Positions 24,656-33,769 of a stretch of DNA of 64,000 nucleotides are shown here, piece after piece; within the stretch, counting starts at the first letter, position 1; each line of letters begins with the position of its first letter. Under the pieces are notes generated by a model. That model was not told the DNA's origin. It did not search any database and saw only the letters and a program-made list of their open reading frames with translations. A program made the position numbers and the translations under genes. This stretch comes from Flavobacterium sp. MDT1-60 (GTDB lineage Bacteria; Bacteroidota; Bacteroidia; Flavobacteriales; Flavobacteriaceae): positions 2,108,001 through 2,172,000 of the forward strand of contig NZ_CP062159.1 in NCBI RefSeq assembly GCF_014844035.1, in the 5' to 3' direction.

Positions 24656-25597
24656 TTATTTCTTTTGTAGCGGACTGATAATTTGAACATTCTGAAAAAC
24701 GATTGCCCCTTTTACAACTCCGGCAATTGTTGATCGAAGTGCATCAATGATTTGCATTTTTAATTCGCTCTTCGGATAAATTAAACTTACCTCACGAGCA
24801 GGCTTTGGTTCCTTAAAATTACGAAGTTTTAGTTTATCGGAATCTTTTAAATCCATTGTGTGCAAGTACGGTAGTAACGTTGTGCCCAAGCCTTCGTCGG
24901 CCAATTTTATAAGAGTCTCAAAACTTCCGCTTTGAATCTGAAAATTGTTTTGTTCGACATCAGTGCCATTTTTGCATAAATTCAAAATACCGTCTCTAAA
25001 ACAATGTCCGTCCTGCAATAACAAAATTTCATTGATATTTAAATCGGCAACCTCAATTTCTTCTTTCTGAAAATTAGCGTGATGCTCTGGTATATAAGCG
25101 ACAAACGGCTCAAAATACAAAACAATCTCTTTTATCTTTTCGTCTTCAAGTGGAGTAGCGGCAATTGCAGCATCTAAATGACCATTTTTAAGTTTTACGA
25201 TAATTTCATCTGTATTCAGCTCTTCAATTAAGAGTTTTACTTTTGGGTATTTTTTAATGAAATTATTAAGGAACATTGGTAAAAGCGTAGGCATAATTGT
25301 TGGAATAATTCCCAAACGAAATTCTCCGCCAATAAAACCCTTTTGTTGCTCCACAATGTCTTTGATTCTATTCGCTTCATTTACAATGTTTTTAGCCTGA
25401 TTTACAATTTTTTGACCAATATCTGTAAGTTGAATGGGTTTTTTACTTCTGTCGAAAATTAAAATATTAAGTTCTTCTTCAATTTTCTGAATCTGCATGC
25501 TTAAAGTGGGTTGAGTCACAAAGCATTTTTCAGCGGCAAGTGTGAAATTTTTATGTTCGGCAACAGCTAACACATATTGTAATTGAGTAATAGTCAT
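24656..25597 (-). CDS. oxyR: Peroxide-sensing LysR-family regulator OxyR
   Basis: A 313-residue LysR-type regulator. The helix-turn-helix lies at about residues 17-38 (NFTLAAEKCFVTQPTLSMQIQKIEEEL). The effector domain carries GHCFRDGILNLCKNG, with Cys199 and Cys208 at exactly the positions that form the redox disulfide in E. coli OxyR. It should therefore sense hydrogen peroxide. It is divergent from dps (107 bases apart), a classic OxyR target. A -7 box TATTTTTG is at 25618-25625. Confidence 0.93.
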   Translation of the reverse strand: MTITQLQYVLAVAEHKNFTLAAEKCFVTQPTLSMQIQKIEEELNILIFDRSKKPIQLTDIGQKIVNQAKNIVNEANRIKDIVEQQKGFIGGEFRLGIIPTIMPTLLPMFLNNFIKKYPKVKLLIEELNTDEIIVKLKNGHLDAAIAATPLEDEKIKEIVLYFEPFVAYIPEHHANFQKEEIEVADLNINEILLLQDGHCFRDGILNLCKNGTDVEQNNFQIQSGSFETLIKLADEGLGTTLLPYLHTMDLKDSDKLKLRNFKEPKPAREVSLIYPKSELKMQIIDALRSTIAGVVKGAIVFQNVQIISPLQKK

Positions 25598-25704
25598 TTT
25601 GATAGTATTTTGTGATGCAAAAATAAGAAAATATAATTTTTTTTTATAACTTTTTTATACAAGTTCCTTTAAATTTGTAGTAACTTACTGTAAAATAATA
25701 AAAA
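25598..25704. promoter_or_regulatory. Divergent oxyR-dps promoter region
   Basis: Two -7 boxes face outward: TATTTTTG on the minus strand (25618-25625) for oxyR and TAAATTTG on the plus strand (25670-25677) for dps. Between them lies an AT-only stretch with the partly symmetric ATAACTTTTTTATACAAGTT, a candidate OxyR site placed where an activator of dps would bind. The site itself is inference. Confidence 0.5.
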
Positions 25705-26184
25705 ATGAAAACGAATATTTTAGGATTACCTGTAAAAGAGTCAGAATTATTAGTGAAGGAATTGAATGTCTTATTATCCAATTTTCAGGTTTACTACCAA
25801 AATTTAAGAGGAATACATTGGAATATTAGAGGAAAACGTTTCTTCGATTTACATGTAAAATTTGAAGAGTTATACACAGATTCTCAGTTAAAAATTGATA
25901 TGATAGCCGAAAGAGTTTTGACTATTGGAGGAACTCCTTTACATACTTTTGAAGATTACATTAAAAACAACAAATTAACTGTTGGAAAAAATATCTCCAA
26001 TGATGAAAAAGCAGTTCACCTGATAGTTAATTCTTTGTCTGATTTGCTTAAAATTGAAAGAGAAATCTTAAATCAGTCAGCTGAAATCAATGATGAGGGA
26101 ACAAATTCTATGATGAGTGACTTCATTGCAGAACAGGAAAAAACGATTTGGATGATGAATGCATGGCTTGAAGAAGAGCTGTAA
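25705..26184 (+). CDS. dps: Dps-family ferritin-like DNA protection protein
   Basis: A 159-residue four-helix ferritin-like protein that forms 12-mers, oxidises Fe(II) with H2O2 and stores iron. The ferroxidase motif is GIHWNIRGKRFFDLHVKFEELYTD, with His, Asp and Glu ligands in the family pattern. MIAERVLTIGGTPLHTFEDY is also typical. Divergent from oxyR, which probably controls it. Confidence 0.95.
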   Translation: MKTNILGLPVKESELLVKELNVLLSNFQVYYQNLRGIHWNIRGKRFFDLHVKFEELYTDSQLKIDMIAERVLTIGGTPLHTFEDYIKNNKLTVGKNISNDEKAVHLIVNSLSDLLKIEREILNQSAEINDEGTNSMMSDFIAEQEKTIWMMNAWLEEEL

Positions 26185-26283
26185 ATCATTGTTTATAAAT
26201 AGATTAAAAAGCAGTATTGTCCCCTTGGATGGTGTTGCTTTTTTTATGAATGTTAAATTTCTATAAAATTTTTTGCTTCAGGC

Positions 26284-26313
26284 TTTGATTTTATTTCTTT
26301 AACACTATTTTTG
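26284..26313 (+). promoter_or_regulatory. Promoter of the 94-residue membrane protein gene
   Basis: TTTG at 26284-26287 and TATTTTTG at 26306-26313, 18 bases apart, match the Bacteroidota consensus closely. The ATG follows at 26319, so the leader is almost absent. Confidence 0.65.
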
Positions 26314-26318
26314 CGACA

Positions 26319-26603
26319 ATGAAATTAGTTGCTCGCATATTATTATTCATATTTATTGCTTTCTTAGCAACGCCAACTATTGTGACGTTGATGAAGAAAA
26401 GTAATGATACGTCTATGTTCTTCAGTTTCTCTGAAGAGGAGCACTCACACAAAGAACTTAAGGCTGCTGTTTATCCGGCAATATTTCAACATGAAGTTAT
26501 AATGCCTGTATACATTGAAAAAAAGACCATCGTGTCTGAGAATATTGTAAAACTAGACAATATTTCGCCGAGCATATTTGCTCCACCTCCCAACTTGGTA
26601 TAA
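26319..26603 (+). CDS. Small membrane-anchored protein, unknown function
   Basis: A 94-residue protein with one N-terminal hydrophobic helix (ILLFIFIAFLATPTIVTLM), an acidic/His stretch (EEEHSHKE) and a proline end (PSIFAPPPNLV). The helix might be an uncleaved signal anchor. It has its own strong promoter. The SulP transporter gene starts 80 bases downstream, so co-transcription is possible. Function unknown; the His/Glu stretch could bind metal, which is speculation. Confidence 0.7.
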   Translation: MKLVARILLFIFIAFLATPTIVTLMKKSNDTSMFFSFSEEEHSHKELKAAVYPAIFQHEVIMPVYIEKKTIVSENIVKLDNISPSIFAPPPNLV

Positions 26604-26683
26604 TACTTCCGATTATTTTAAACTAACTGTATTTATAGTAAATGCAGTAGATCTTTAATGTTATCAATTTTTAGTATTGTATT

Positions 26684-28336
26684 ATGTCAAAAAAAATTAA
26701 TCTTTTTGCCAACCTTAAATCTGATTTTGCTTCAGGTTTAGTGGTTTTTTTGGTGGCTCTTCCTTTGTGTTTAGGTATAGCTTTAGCATCGGGTGCTCCC
26801 GCATTTTCTGGAATTATTTCTGGTGTTATTGGTGGTATAGTAGTAGGTTACTTAAGCCAATCTCACATAAGTGTATCTGGTCCAGCAGCTGGTTTAACGG
26901 CTATTATTTTAACAGCAATAACAAGTTTTGGAGCTTTTGATGTGTTTTTACTGTCAGTTTTTATTGCAGGATTAATTCAGTTAGCATTAGGTTTTTTAAA
27001 GGCCGGAAGTATTTCAAATTATTTTCCAACCAATGTTATTGAGGGAATGTTAGCGGGTATCGGAATCATCATTATCTTAAAACAATTACCACACGCGTTT
27101 GGTTACGATGCTGATTTTGAGGGTGATCAGGCTTTTATTCAACACGATGGAACCAATACGTTTTCATTCTTCTATGACGCCATAAATCATATTCAATTAG
27201 GAGCCGTTGTAATATCACTAGTCTCTTTTGTAATTTTAATCGCTTGGACAAAAGTTCCATTTTTGCAAAAGTTGAAATTAGTTCCAGGAGCACTTGTAGC
27301 CGTGGTTGCCGGAATAGTTTTAAACGAAATATTTATCTCATCTGGTAGTTCACTTGCAATAGCAAAAGATCATTTGGTTTCTTTGCCAGTTCCAAAATCT
27401 TTTGAAGAGTTTAAAGCAATTTTAATTTTGCCTGATTTTACTGCAATTACTCAAGGGAATGTATGGATTACTGGTGCAACAATTGCCGTTGTAGCTTCTA
27501 TTGAAACATTATTATGTATCGAAGCTGCCGATAGAATGGATGTTCAAAAACGTTACACCAATACCAATGTTGAGCTTAGAGCACAGGGAATTGGTAATAT
27601 TGTCAGTTCATTATTAGGTGGTTTACCAATGACATCTGTTGTGGTTAGATCTTCGGCTAATAATAACGCAGGAGCAAAATCTAAAATGTCAGCCATCATT
27701 CATGGTGTGCTTTTACTAATTAGTGTTTTGTCTATTCCGGTAATTCTTAACAAAATTCCGTTGGCTACTTTGGCAACCGTATTGATTTTGGTTGGGTACA
27801 AGTTAGCAAAACCTGCGACTGTTATACATTTCTGGAAAAAAGATAAAGTTTACCAATTTATTCCATTTATAGCAACTTTATTGCTTGTGGTGTTTATTGA
27901 TTTACTTTGGGGTGTGGGAATAGGAATCATCATCAGTATTATTTTTGTTTTAAGAGGAAACTTAAAAAGAGCTTACAGCTTTAAAAAAGAAGAATATGAA
28001 GACGGAGATGTTATTCATATCGACTTAGCCCAGGAAGTTTCGTTCTTAAACAAAGCAGCTATCAAGTTAACATTGAATGAAATCCCTGAAAACTCAAAAG
28101 TGATTATCAACGCACACGATACCGAGTATATAGCGCACGATGTTTTGGATTTAATTCGTGAATTTAAAGAAACCCGCGCCATTGATGAAAATATCAAAGT
28201 AAAATTGAAAGGCTTTAAAAAGGCATACCAGTTAGAAAATACGCCTGATAAAGACAATCACGTTTCGATCGAACATTATTATGATGTTGCAAAGAGAGCA
28301 TTGGTTAAGAAAGAAACAGTAAAAAAAGAAATTTAA
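26684..28336 (+). CDS. SulP-family anion transporter, probable bicarbonate uptake
   Basis: A 550-residue membrane protein with about 12 helices (SulP/SLC26 fold, GAPAFSGIISGVIGGIVVGYLSQSHISVSGPAAG at the start of the core) and a short cytoplasmic C-terminal STAS-like part (about residues 440-540). Family members carry sulfate, bicarbonate or other anions. Because a beta-carbonic anhydrase gene follows directly, bicarbonate is the most likely substrate; this is inferred from context. Confidence 0.88.
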   Translation: MSKKINLFANLKSDFASGLVVFLVALPLCLGIALASGAPAFSGIISGVIGGIVVGYLSQSHISVSGPAAGLTAIILTAITSFGAFDVFLLSVFIAGLIQLALGFLKAGSISNYFPTNVIEGMLAGIGIIIILKQLPHAFGYDADFEGDQAFIQHDGTNTFSFFYDAINHIQLGAVVISLVSFVILIAWTKVPFLQKLKLVPGALVAVVAGIVLNEIFISSGSSLAIAKDHLVSLPVPKSFEEFKAILILPDFTAITQGNVWITGATIAVVASIETLLCIEAADRMDVQKRYTNTNVELRAQGIGNIVSSLLGGLPMTSVVVRSSANNNAGAKSKMSAIIHGVLLLISVLSIPVILNKIPLATLATVLILVGYKLAKPATVIHFWKKDKVYQFIPFIATLLLVVFIDLLWGVGIGIIISIIFVLRGNLKRAYSFKKEEYEDGDVIHIDLAQEVSFLNKAAIKLTLNEIPENSKVIINAHDTEYIAHDVLDLIREFKETRAIDENIKVKLKGFKKAYQLENTPDKDNHVSIEHYYDVAKRALVKKETVKKEI

Positions 28337-28458
28337 AACAATTAAATAAAGTAAGGTATTTCTAAAGTGTTTAAAGTATCAAAATTTAGATAACTTTACA
28401 GAAGTTCTTTTTTGATACGTTTAATCACATCGAAATGCCACTCAAAAAATAAAAAATA

Positions 28459-29097
28459 ATGAAAGAGTTTTATAAGCAATTAATAGAAAACAACAAGCAG
28501 TGGGTGGAAAAATCATTAGCATTAGACCCGAATTATTTCGCGGATTTAGCTAAAGGACAGACTCCGCCATTATTATGGATTGGATGTTCTGACAGCCGTG
28601 TTCCGGCAAACGAAATTATTGGCGCTAAGCCAGGTGAGGTTTTCGTGCACCGTAATATTGCTAATATGGTTGTTCACTCTGACATGAATATGTTAAGTGT
28701 ATTAGATTATGCAGTAAATGTTCTAAAAGTAAAACACGTTATTGTTTGTGGACATTACGGTTGTGGTGGTGTAAAAGCCGCAATGGGAAATATGTCTGTT
28801 GGAATTATAGACAACTGGATTCGTCATATTAAAGACGAATACCGTTTACATGACAAATACTTAAATTCAATTGAAAATGAAACAGAACGTTTTAATGCTT
28901 TTGTTGAAATCAATGCTAAAGAGCAAGTTTACAACTTAGCAAAAACATCTATCGTGCAGGGAGCCTGGAAAAATGGTCAGGAGTTAATGCTTCACGGATG
29001 GGTTTACGGTTTAAATTCTGGTTTTATAACCGATTTGAATGTAAATATCAGTTCAAATGAGGAATTGGATGACGTTTACCAGCTAAGCAATCTATAA
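28459..29097 (+). CDS. can: Beta-class carbonic anhydrase
   Basis: A 212-residue zinc enzyme that interconverts CO2 and bicarbonate in the cytoplasm. Zinc ligands are Cys43, His99 and Cys102, with the Asp45-Arg47 dyad in GCSDSRVP and the later VCGHYGCGGVKAAM. These sit one residue from their positions in E. coli Can. It lies 122 bases after the SulP gene, and the pair probably supplies bicarbonate for carboxylases. Terminated at 29103. Confidence 0.96.
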   Translation: MKEFYKQLIENNKQWVEKSLALDPNYFADLAKGQTPPLLWIGCSDSRVPANEIIGAKPGEVFVHRNIANMVVHSDMNMLSVLDYAVNVLKVKHVIVCGHYGCGGVKAAMGNMSVGIIDNWIRHIKDEYRLHDKYLNSIENETERFNAFVEINAKEQVYNLAKTSIVQGAWKNGQELMLHGWVYGLNSGFITDLNVNISSNEELDDVYQLSNL

Positions 29098-29102
29098 AAA
29101 TA

Positions 29103-29132
29103 AAAATCGCCTCTTTTTAGAGGCGATTTTTT
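29103..29132. terminator. Bidirectional terminator after the carbonic anhydrase gene
   Basis: AAAATCGCCTC pairs with GAGGCGATTTT across TTTTTA, with T runs on the plus side. It also lies at the end of the convergent LETM1-related gene. Confidence 0.85.
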
Positions 29133-30335
29133 TTATTCGTTTTCGTCCAGATTTTCGTTAAAAGCAGAAGGTAACATTGTTGGAATAAACTTTATTAAAA
29201 TCGGCAATAATAAACTTCCGCCGGGAAGTAAAAAGATAGTAAGTGACGGAATCGTTTTACAGATATCCAAAAGCTGTTTTTTTACTTTTTTCTTCTCCTT
29301 GGCATCCAGATCTCTGGTAGTAGAATAAGCCAGCAGCACCATTAATTCCTTACTCTGAACTATTTCCTTAACCAGTCTGTTTTTGTTTCTTATAATCAAT
29401 TTTACGACGGTGTGTGTCATTTGGTCGTAAAAATGCTTCACCGGATTTGAATAATTGAAATACGGGATTTTCTTTTTATGTGTCGTTATAAACGAATTGG
29501 TAGTGTCGATACTATGCGTTACAAAATCATCCGAAACCCTCATCATTGATCCTAACGAATATAAAAAGTAAGCTTCTTCATTTTCTACAACGCCATCACT
29601 CCATAAAGCCATTCCGGCCATATCAATAAGATAATAATGCTCCAGTTTATTGGTGAAATTATCAAGTTGTAAAGTCTCTAAAGTATCAACCGTAACTTTT
29701 GAAAATTTTGAATATCGAATTGAAGCTTCAAAAAGCTTAATTAATAAATCATCATGTTGTGATTTTATTGTTTTGGTTTTTAATGCCAGGCCAACAATAC
29801 CAAGAACGGTTTCTTCAATTCGTTTTAAATACTTCTCGGGAATTGCGCCATGTTCTAAATATTGTCTAAAAGCTAATACATCAATAAACAATAATGCGTT
29901 GGTTACCAGATGCGAAAAGTTTTTACTAATAATACTGTCGTTAGTCTGTACTCTCTGATCGATTATGTTTTCTAACGAAAGGGAAGGTGTATCTTTTGGA
30001 AGTAAAATTTTAAATAAACTAAACCCTTCCGGATTCATTTCTTTATAAAATTTTAAAACTTCAGCGGTAAAATTATTAGGCTCAGAATTTCTTTTCTCTA
30101 AACAGAAGACACCATATAAAGTGTTTAACAAGGCAATTTTAGAAATTTCAGTTTTAAACCAGCCTTTTATCGGAATTGGAATTTGGGAATCAATGGATAT
30201 GATATGCCCATAAATGAACCCGGTGGCTCTGACTTTATCGTAAAACGATTCATTAGTTTCAAAAGGAATAGCTTCTGAAAACTTTTGTTCGCTAAAAAAC
30301 TTATCTATCCAACCTGGTGCCGATGGGTTAATCAT
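29133..30335 (-). CDS. LETM1-related protein
   Basis: A 400-residue protein. The last 60 residues (KKKVKKQLLDICKTIPSLTIFLLPGGSLLLPILIKFIPTMLPSAF) match the LETM1 core: a helix pair with conserved prolines around one membrane segment. The first 300 residues are soluble, helical and specific to Bacteroidota. Relatives carry the name LETM1-related biofilm-associated protein. In mitochondria LETM1 concerns K+/Ca2+ exchange; the bacterial role is not established. Single gene. Confidence 0.8.
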   Translation of the reverse strand: MINPSAPGWIDKFFSEQKFSEAIPFETNESFYDKVRATGFIYGHIISIDSQIPIPIKGWFKTEISKIALLNTLYGVFCLEKRNSEPNNFTAEVLKFYKEMNPEGFSLFKILLPKDTPSLSLENIIDQRVQTNDSIISKNFSHLVTNALLFIDVLAFRQYLEHGAIPEKYLKRIEETVLGIVGLALKTKTIKSQHDDLLIKLFEASIRYSKFSKVTVDTLETLQLDNFTNKLEHYYLIDMAGMALWSDGVVENEEAYFLYSLGSMMRVSDDFVTHSIDTTNSFITTHKKKIPYFNYSNPVKHFYDQMTHTVVKLIIRNKNRLVKEIVQSKELMVLLAYSTTRDLDAKEKKKVKKQLLDICKTIPSLTIFLLPGGSLLLPILIKFIPTMLPSAFNENLDENE

Positions 30336-30439
30336 TAACTTTTGTTTGAAGCTACAAAGCTATATTTTTTTCTCGTTTTAAAATTACTTTAAAATGAAAT
30401 AACCACTAGATTTGTGAAAAAATAGTGGTTATTGTATTT

Positions 30440-30967
30440 TTATTTAATGATTCCTGCACAGGCAACCCTGCCACCGGCATTTCCGGTTGGTTGTGTTGTA
30501 AAATCATCTGTTCCCTGATGTACGATCAAACCTTTTCCTAAAACATCTTTGGTTTCATCACCACAGCCTACACACCATTCATCAGTTGTTAGTGTAATAG
30601 TTCCGTTACCTTTTGCATCAGCTGTAAAGTTTCCAATATCACCTTTGTGGTATTCGCCAACTCCCCATTTTCCGTGTTTTTTAAACGTAGGATTCCAGTG
30701 TCCACCAGCGGAACTTCCATCGGCAGCAGTACAATCTGATTTTTCATGAATGTGAATCGCGTGAACTCCCGGTTGTAATCCGGCAACTTTTGCGACGAAA
30801 GTTACTTTTCCGTTTTTCTCTGTAAAAGTGGCTGTTCCGCTTACTGTGCTATTACTTTTTGGCTCTAAATTTACAGTTAAAGTTTTGGCATCATTCGATT
30901 TTGTATTTGTCTTACAGCCAATAATTAAGGCAGTAATTATAGCGAAAGAAACAATTATTTTTTTCAT
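30440..30967 (-). CDS. sodC: Cu/Zn superoxide dismutase lipoprotein
   Basis: A 175-residue periplasmic lipoprotein (lipobox LIIGC, Cys18) that dismutates superoxide. The metal ligands are visible: His72 and His74 (HIH), bridging His90 (GGHWNP), His98, His107, Asp110 (HKGDIGN) and His150. Cys79 and Cys170 can form the conserved disulfide, and Arg167 is the active-site arginine. A small WCVGCG insertion near residue 131 adds two further cysteines. Single gene. Confidence 0.94.
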   Translation of the reverse strand: MKKIIVSFAIITALIIGCKTNTKSNDAKTLTVNLEPKSNSTVSGTATFTEKNGKVTFVAKVAGLQPGVHAIHIHEKSDCTAADGSSAGGHWNPTFKKHGKWGVGEYHKGDIGNFTADAKGNGTITLTTDEWCVGCGDETKDVLGKGLIVHQGTDDFTTQPTGNAGGRVACAGIIK

Positions 30968-31180
30968 ATGTGAGGCTTTTGAATTAAAGATTAAGTAAAT
31001 TTAACATAAAAAATACGATATAACTTAACGTCTTAAGTTAAAAAAATCTAAAACTATTAATCGTATTTTAATAGCAGTTTGCGGCTGAAGACAAAAATAT
31101 TGTTTAAATTCGTAGAGGTTTTTAACCAAAAAATTCCCAAATCCTATTTTCTAATTCATTAATATATAACACTTAACATT

Positions 31181-31606
31181 ATGATGAAGAATATTTTTAT
31201 CCTTGTTTTTTTAAGCACTATCTTAATTTCGTGTAAATGCAAAAAAGTGGATTCAGTTTCTAAACTAGAAGGAAATTGGGAATTAAATTATATTTCGGGG
31301 CCAAGAATAGCTTTTGATGGTTTGTATCCAAATAAAAAACCAACCATAAATTTTGACCTGAAAGAAAATCATATTTCCGGGAACAGTAGTTGTAATTCTT
31401 TTAACGGAAAATTGGTTCTCGATGGTAATAAAATTGATTTTACCCAACCTATGGCGATGACCAAAATGATGTGCCAGGACGGACAGGGAGAACAGGTGTT
31501 TATGAGCACTTTACAAAAAATAACATCCTATGATGTAACTGATGATGGCAAGACGCTGAATCTTATTTCTGGCGATATTGCTATGATGCGATTTACGAAA
31601 AAGTAA
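31181..31606 (+). CDS. META-domain (HslJ-like) lipoprotein
   Basis: A 141-residue lipoprotein (lipobox LISC after MKNIFILVFLSTI) with a single META domain: LEGNWELNYISG at its start, GNSSCNSFNGKLVLDGNKIDF in the middle and MAMTKMMC later. Members resemble HslJ, linked to outer-membrane or heat resistance; the exact role is unclear. The DUF4251 gene follows after 36 bases. The start could also be Met2. Confidence 0.85.
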   Translation: MMKNIFILVFLSTILISCKCKKVDSVSKLEGNWELNYISGPRIAFDGLYPNKKPTINFDLKENHISGNSSCNSFNGKLVLDGNKIDFTQPMAMTKMMCQDGQGEQVFMSTLQKITSYDVTDDGKTLNLISGDIAMMRFTKK

Positions 31607-31642
31607 ATTTCTACTTTATTAACTCTATTAAAAATTTATTTT

Positions 31643-32164
31643 ATGAAACGTAAACTATTGATTTTACTAGTGTTATTGTGCTTTTTAAGTTTTCCGGTTT
31701 TGGCTCAGGAAAAAACAAAGAAAGAATTAAAAGCAGACAGAGAATTACAAAAGCAAAAAGAAATTGAAGCATTAATTGATTCTAAAAATTTTGTTTTTGA
31801 AGCGCAGAAAGCCACGCCACAAGGCGGACGAATGTTGAATTTAGATTACAATAGCTATTTTTTGAAATTTAATACTGAAAAGACAACTTGTGATTTGCCT
31901 TTCTTTGGCCGCGCTTTTAATGTTGCCTACGGAGGAGATGGCGGAATTAAATTCGAGGGCATTCCCGAAGACATAAAAATTGAAAAAAAGAAAAAATCGG
32001 TTAATGTCAAAGCAACTGTTAAAGGTAAAGATGATGTTTATACGCTTTATTTTAATATTTTCTTTGACGGAGGAGCAACACTTTCTGTCAATAGTAATAA
32101 CAGAGCATCGATTTCTTATGATGGCGAAATTGAAGCTCCAAAAGTTGCTGAAAATAAAAAATAA
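31643..32164 (+). CDS. DUF4251-domain secreted protein
   Basis: A 173-residue protein with a cleavable signal (LLILLVLLCFLSFPVLAQ), a lysine-rich linker and a domain with the DUF4251 pattern (FVFEAQKATPQGGRMLNLD, LPFFGRAFNVAYGG, GGIKFEGIPED). The fold in this family is lipocalin-like by prediction; function unknown. It sits in a run of small envelope genes (31181-33697). Confidence 0.8.
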   Translation: MKRKLLILLVLLCFLSFPVLAQEKTKKELKADRELQKQKEIEALIDSKNFVFEAQKATPQGGRMLNLDYNSYFLKFNTEKTTCDLPFFGRAFNVAYGGDGGIKFEGIPEDIKIEKKKKSVNVKATVKGKDDVYTLYFNIFFDGGATLSVNSNNRASISYDGEIEAPKVAENKK

Positions 32165-32206
32165 GAAGAGCGTTGTAGTTTTAATAATTATTCCAGAATT
32201 CAATCT

Positions 32207-33124
32207 ATGCCAAAAAATACTTTTTATGTTTTGATTCAGAAACATCATTTAATGATGTTGTTTTTCATGGGAATATTTTCAGCTTTTAGTCAGGATTTAG
32301 AACCGAGAGTTTACGCTAATGTACCTACAAAATTAAATGTAGCTGCAGTTGGATATGCCTATATAGACGGAAATGTCCTGACAGAACCATCATTACCAAT
32401 TTCTGATTTCACTATTCAAAGCCATAACCTCGCCGCAACTTATGTTAGAACCTTTGGTTTGTCAAACAAATTAGCGCGTGTACAAGTTGCATTGCCTTAC
32501 ACTTATATGAGTGGATCTGTTAATGTAAGCGGGGAGAATATAACAGGTTCAAGAACTGGTTTTGGTGACATGAAAGTTCGATTTGGTGTTAATTTATTAG
32601 GCTCTCCTGCACTTGAAAAATCTGAATTTAGAAAGTATGAGCAAAAGACCATCTTAGGGGTGAGTTTGGTAACGTCATTTCCCACAGGAAAATATTATGA
32701 TGATAAACGAATTAATATAGGTACAAATCGTTGGGGATTTAAGCCTGAAATTGGAATCTCAAAACGATTTTCACATTTTTATGCAGAAGTCTATGGTGGT
32801 ATTTGGTTTTATACTGATAACAATGATTTTTTAGGCAAAAAAATGGAACAAAAGCCGACTTGCAGTTTGCAGATGCACGCCAGTTATTATTTCAAGAATA
32901 GTATGTGGGTTGGTTTTAATACGAATTGGTTTGTTGGGGGCAAAACAATAATAGATGGAGTCTCTGATGCAGGAAAAATTGATAATTGGCGAATAGGGAC
33001 AACATTTTCAACACCAATTGCAAAAGGGCAATCCATCAGGTTTCAATATCATGTTGGTGCCTATACGAATAATGGATTGAATTATTATGCTTTGACAGCC
33101 GCTTATCAATATTCTTTCTTTTAA
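32207..33124 (+). CDS. Outer-membrane transporter-like protein, MetA-pathway/phenol-degradation type
   Basis: A 305-residue protein with a signal peptide (about residues 1-29, ending AFSQ) and alternating beta strands up to the terminal aromatic residues AYQYSFF, typical of outer-membrane barrels. The layout VPTKLNVAAVGYAYIDGNVL, LPYTYMSG and FGDMKVRFGVNLLGSP fits the Phenol_MetA_deg family. The substrate is unknown; the family name does not prove phenol use here. It follows the DUF4251 gene by 42 bases. Confidence 0.8.
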   Translation: MPKNTFYVLIQKHHLMMLFFMGIFSAFSQDLEPRVYANVPTKLNVAAVGYAYIDGNVLTEPSLPISDFTIQSHNLAATYVRTFGLSNKLARVQVALPYTYMSGSVNVSGENITGSRTGFGDMKVRFGVNLLGSPALEKSEFRKYEQKTILGVSLVTSFPTGKYYDDKRINIGTNRWGFKPEIGISKRFSHFYAEVYGGIWFYTDNNDFLGKKMEQKPTCSLQMHASYYFKNSMWVGFNTNWFVGGKTIIDGVSDAGKIDNWRIGTTFSTPIAKGQSIRFQYHVGAYTNNGLNYYALTAAYQYSFF

Positions 33125-33208
33125 GGAAAGGGAATGGTGTAATGTGTTTAAAGTCAGTATATTTAACGCGCATAAGTCTAAAATAATTAATTTAAAAAAT
33201 CAAAAACT

Positions 33209-33697
33209 ATGAAAAAATTAAGTGTTATTCTTGTTGTGGCAATTGCCTCGTTTTCATCGTATGCTCAATCTTCTTATAAAGAAGATGTTGAATTAGTTCA
33301 GAGTATTTATGGAAAATCTAAAAGTGACCTGGTAAAACAATATATGAATTTGTCTGATACTCAGAATGTTGCTTTTGCAAAAGTCTATGATAATTATGAA
33401 ACTGAACGTAAGACACTTGGTCAGAAAAAGTTACAACTGATTAATGACTATGCTACTAATTATGCAACGCTTACAGATGAAAAAGCAGATGAGCTTGCAA
33501 AAGGGACTTTAAAAAATAATCAGGATTATGAGAAGTTGTATTCTAAAACGTATGGTCAGGCAAAGAAGGCGATAGGAGCAATAAATGCAGCAAAATTTAT
33601 TCAGTTAGAGGTTTATTTGCAAACTGTCATTCGCAATCAAATTCAGGAATCGATTCCTTTTATAGGGGAATTGGATAAAACAAAAGTTCAGATGTAA
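33209..33697 (+). CDS. Secreted helical protein, unknown function
   Basis: A 162-residue protein with a signal peptide (LSVILVVAIASFSSYAQ) and a helical mature part without cysteines. It resembles the CpxP-like periplasmic type in general shape (SDTQNVAFAKVYDNYETERK and long charged helices), but I see no decisive motif. Probably independent of the preceding barrel gene (84-base gap). Terminator at 33714. Confidence 0.7.
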   Translation: MKKLSVILVVAIASFSSYAQSSYKEDVELVQSIYGKSKSDLVKQYMNLSDTQNVAFAKVYDNYETERKTLGQKKLQLINDYATNYATLTDEKADELAKGTLKNNQDYEKLYSKTYGQAKKAIGAINAAKFIQLEVYLQTVIRNQIQESIPFIGELDKTKVQM

Positions 33698-33713
33698 TTT
33701 ATATTTATTATAA

Positions 33714-33752
33714 AAAAAGCGGCAGTTGTAGAAATCTATAACTGCCGCTTTT
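33714..33752. terminator. Bidirectional terminator between convergent genes
   Basis: AAAAAGCGGCAGTT pairs with its near-complement ACTGCCGCTTTT across a 13-base loop, flanked by A and T runs. It serves the secreted-protein gene and the GH18 gene. Confidence 0.8.
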
Positions 33753-33769
33753 CTTATTTTTAAAACTAT

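Noticed and set aside
30549..30786. Two ORFs inside sodC
   Set aside because: Both are shadows of the SOD gene in other frames; the real frame keeps all metal ligands.
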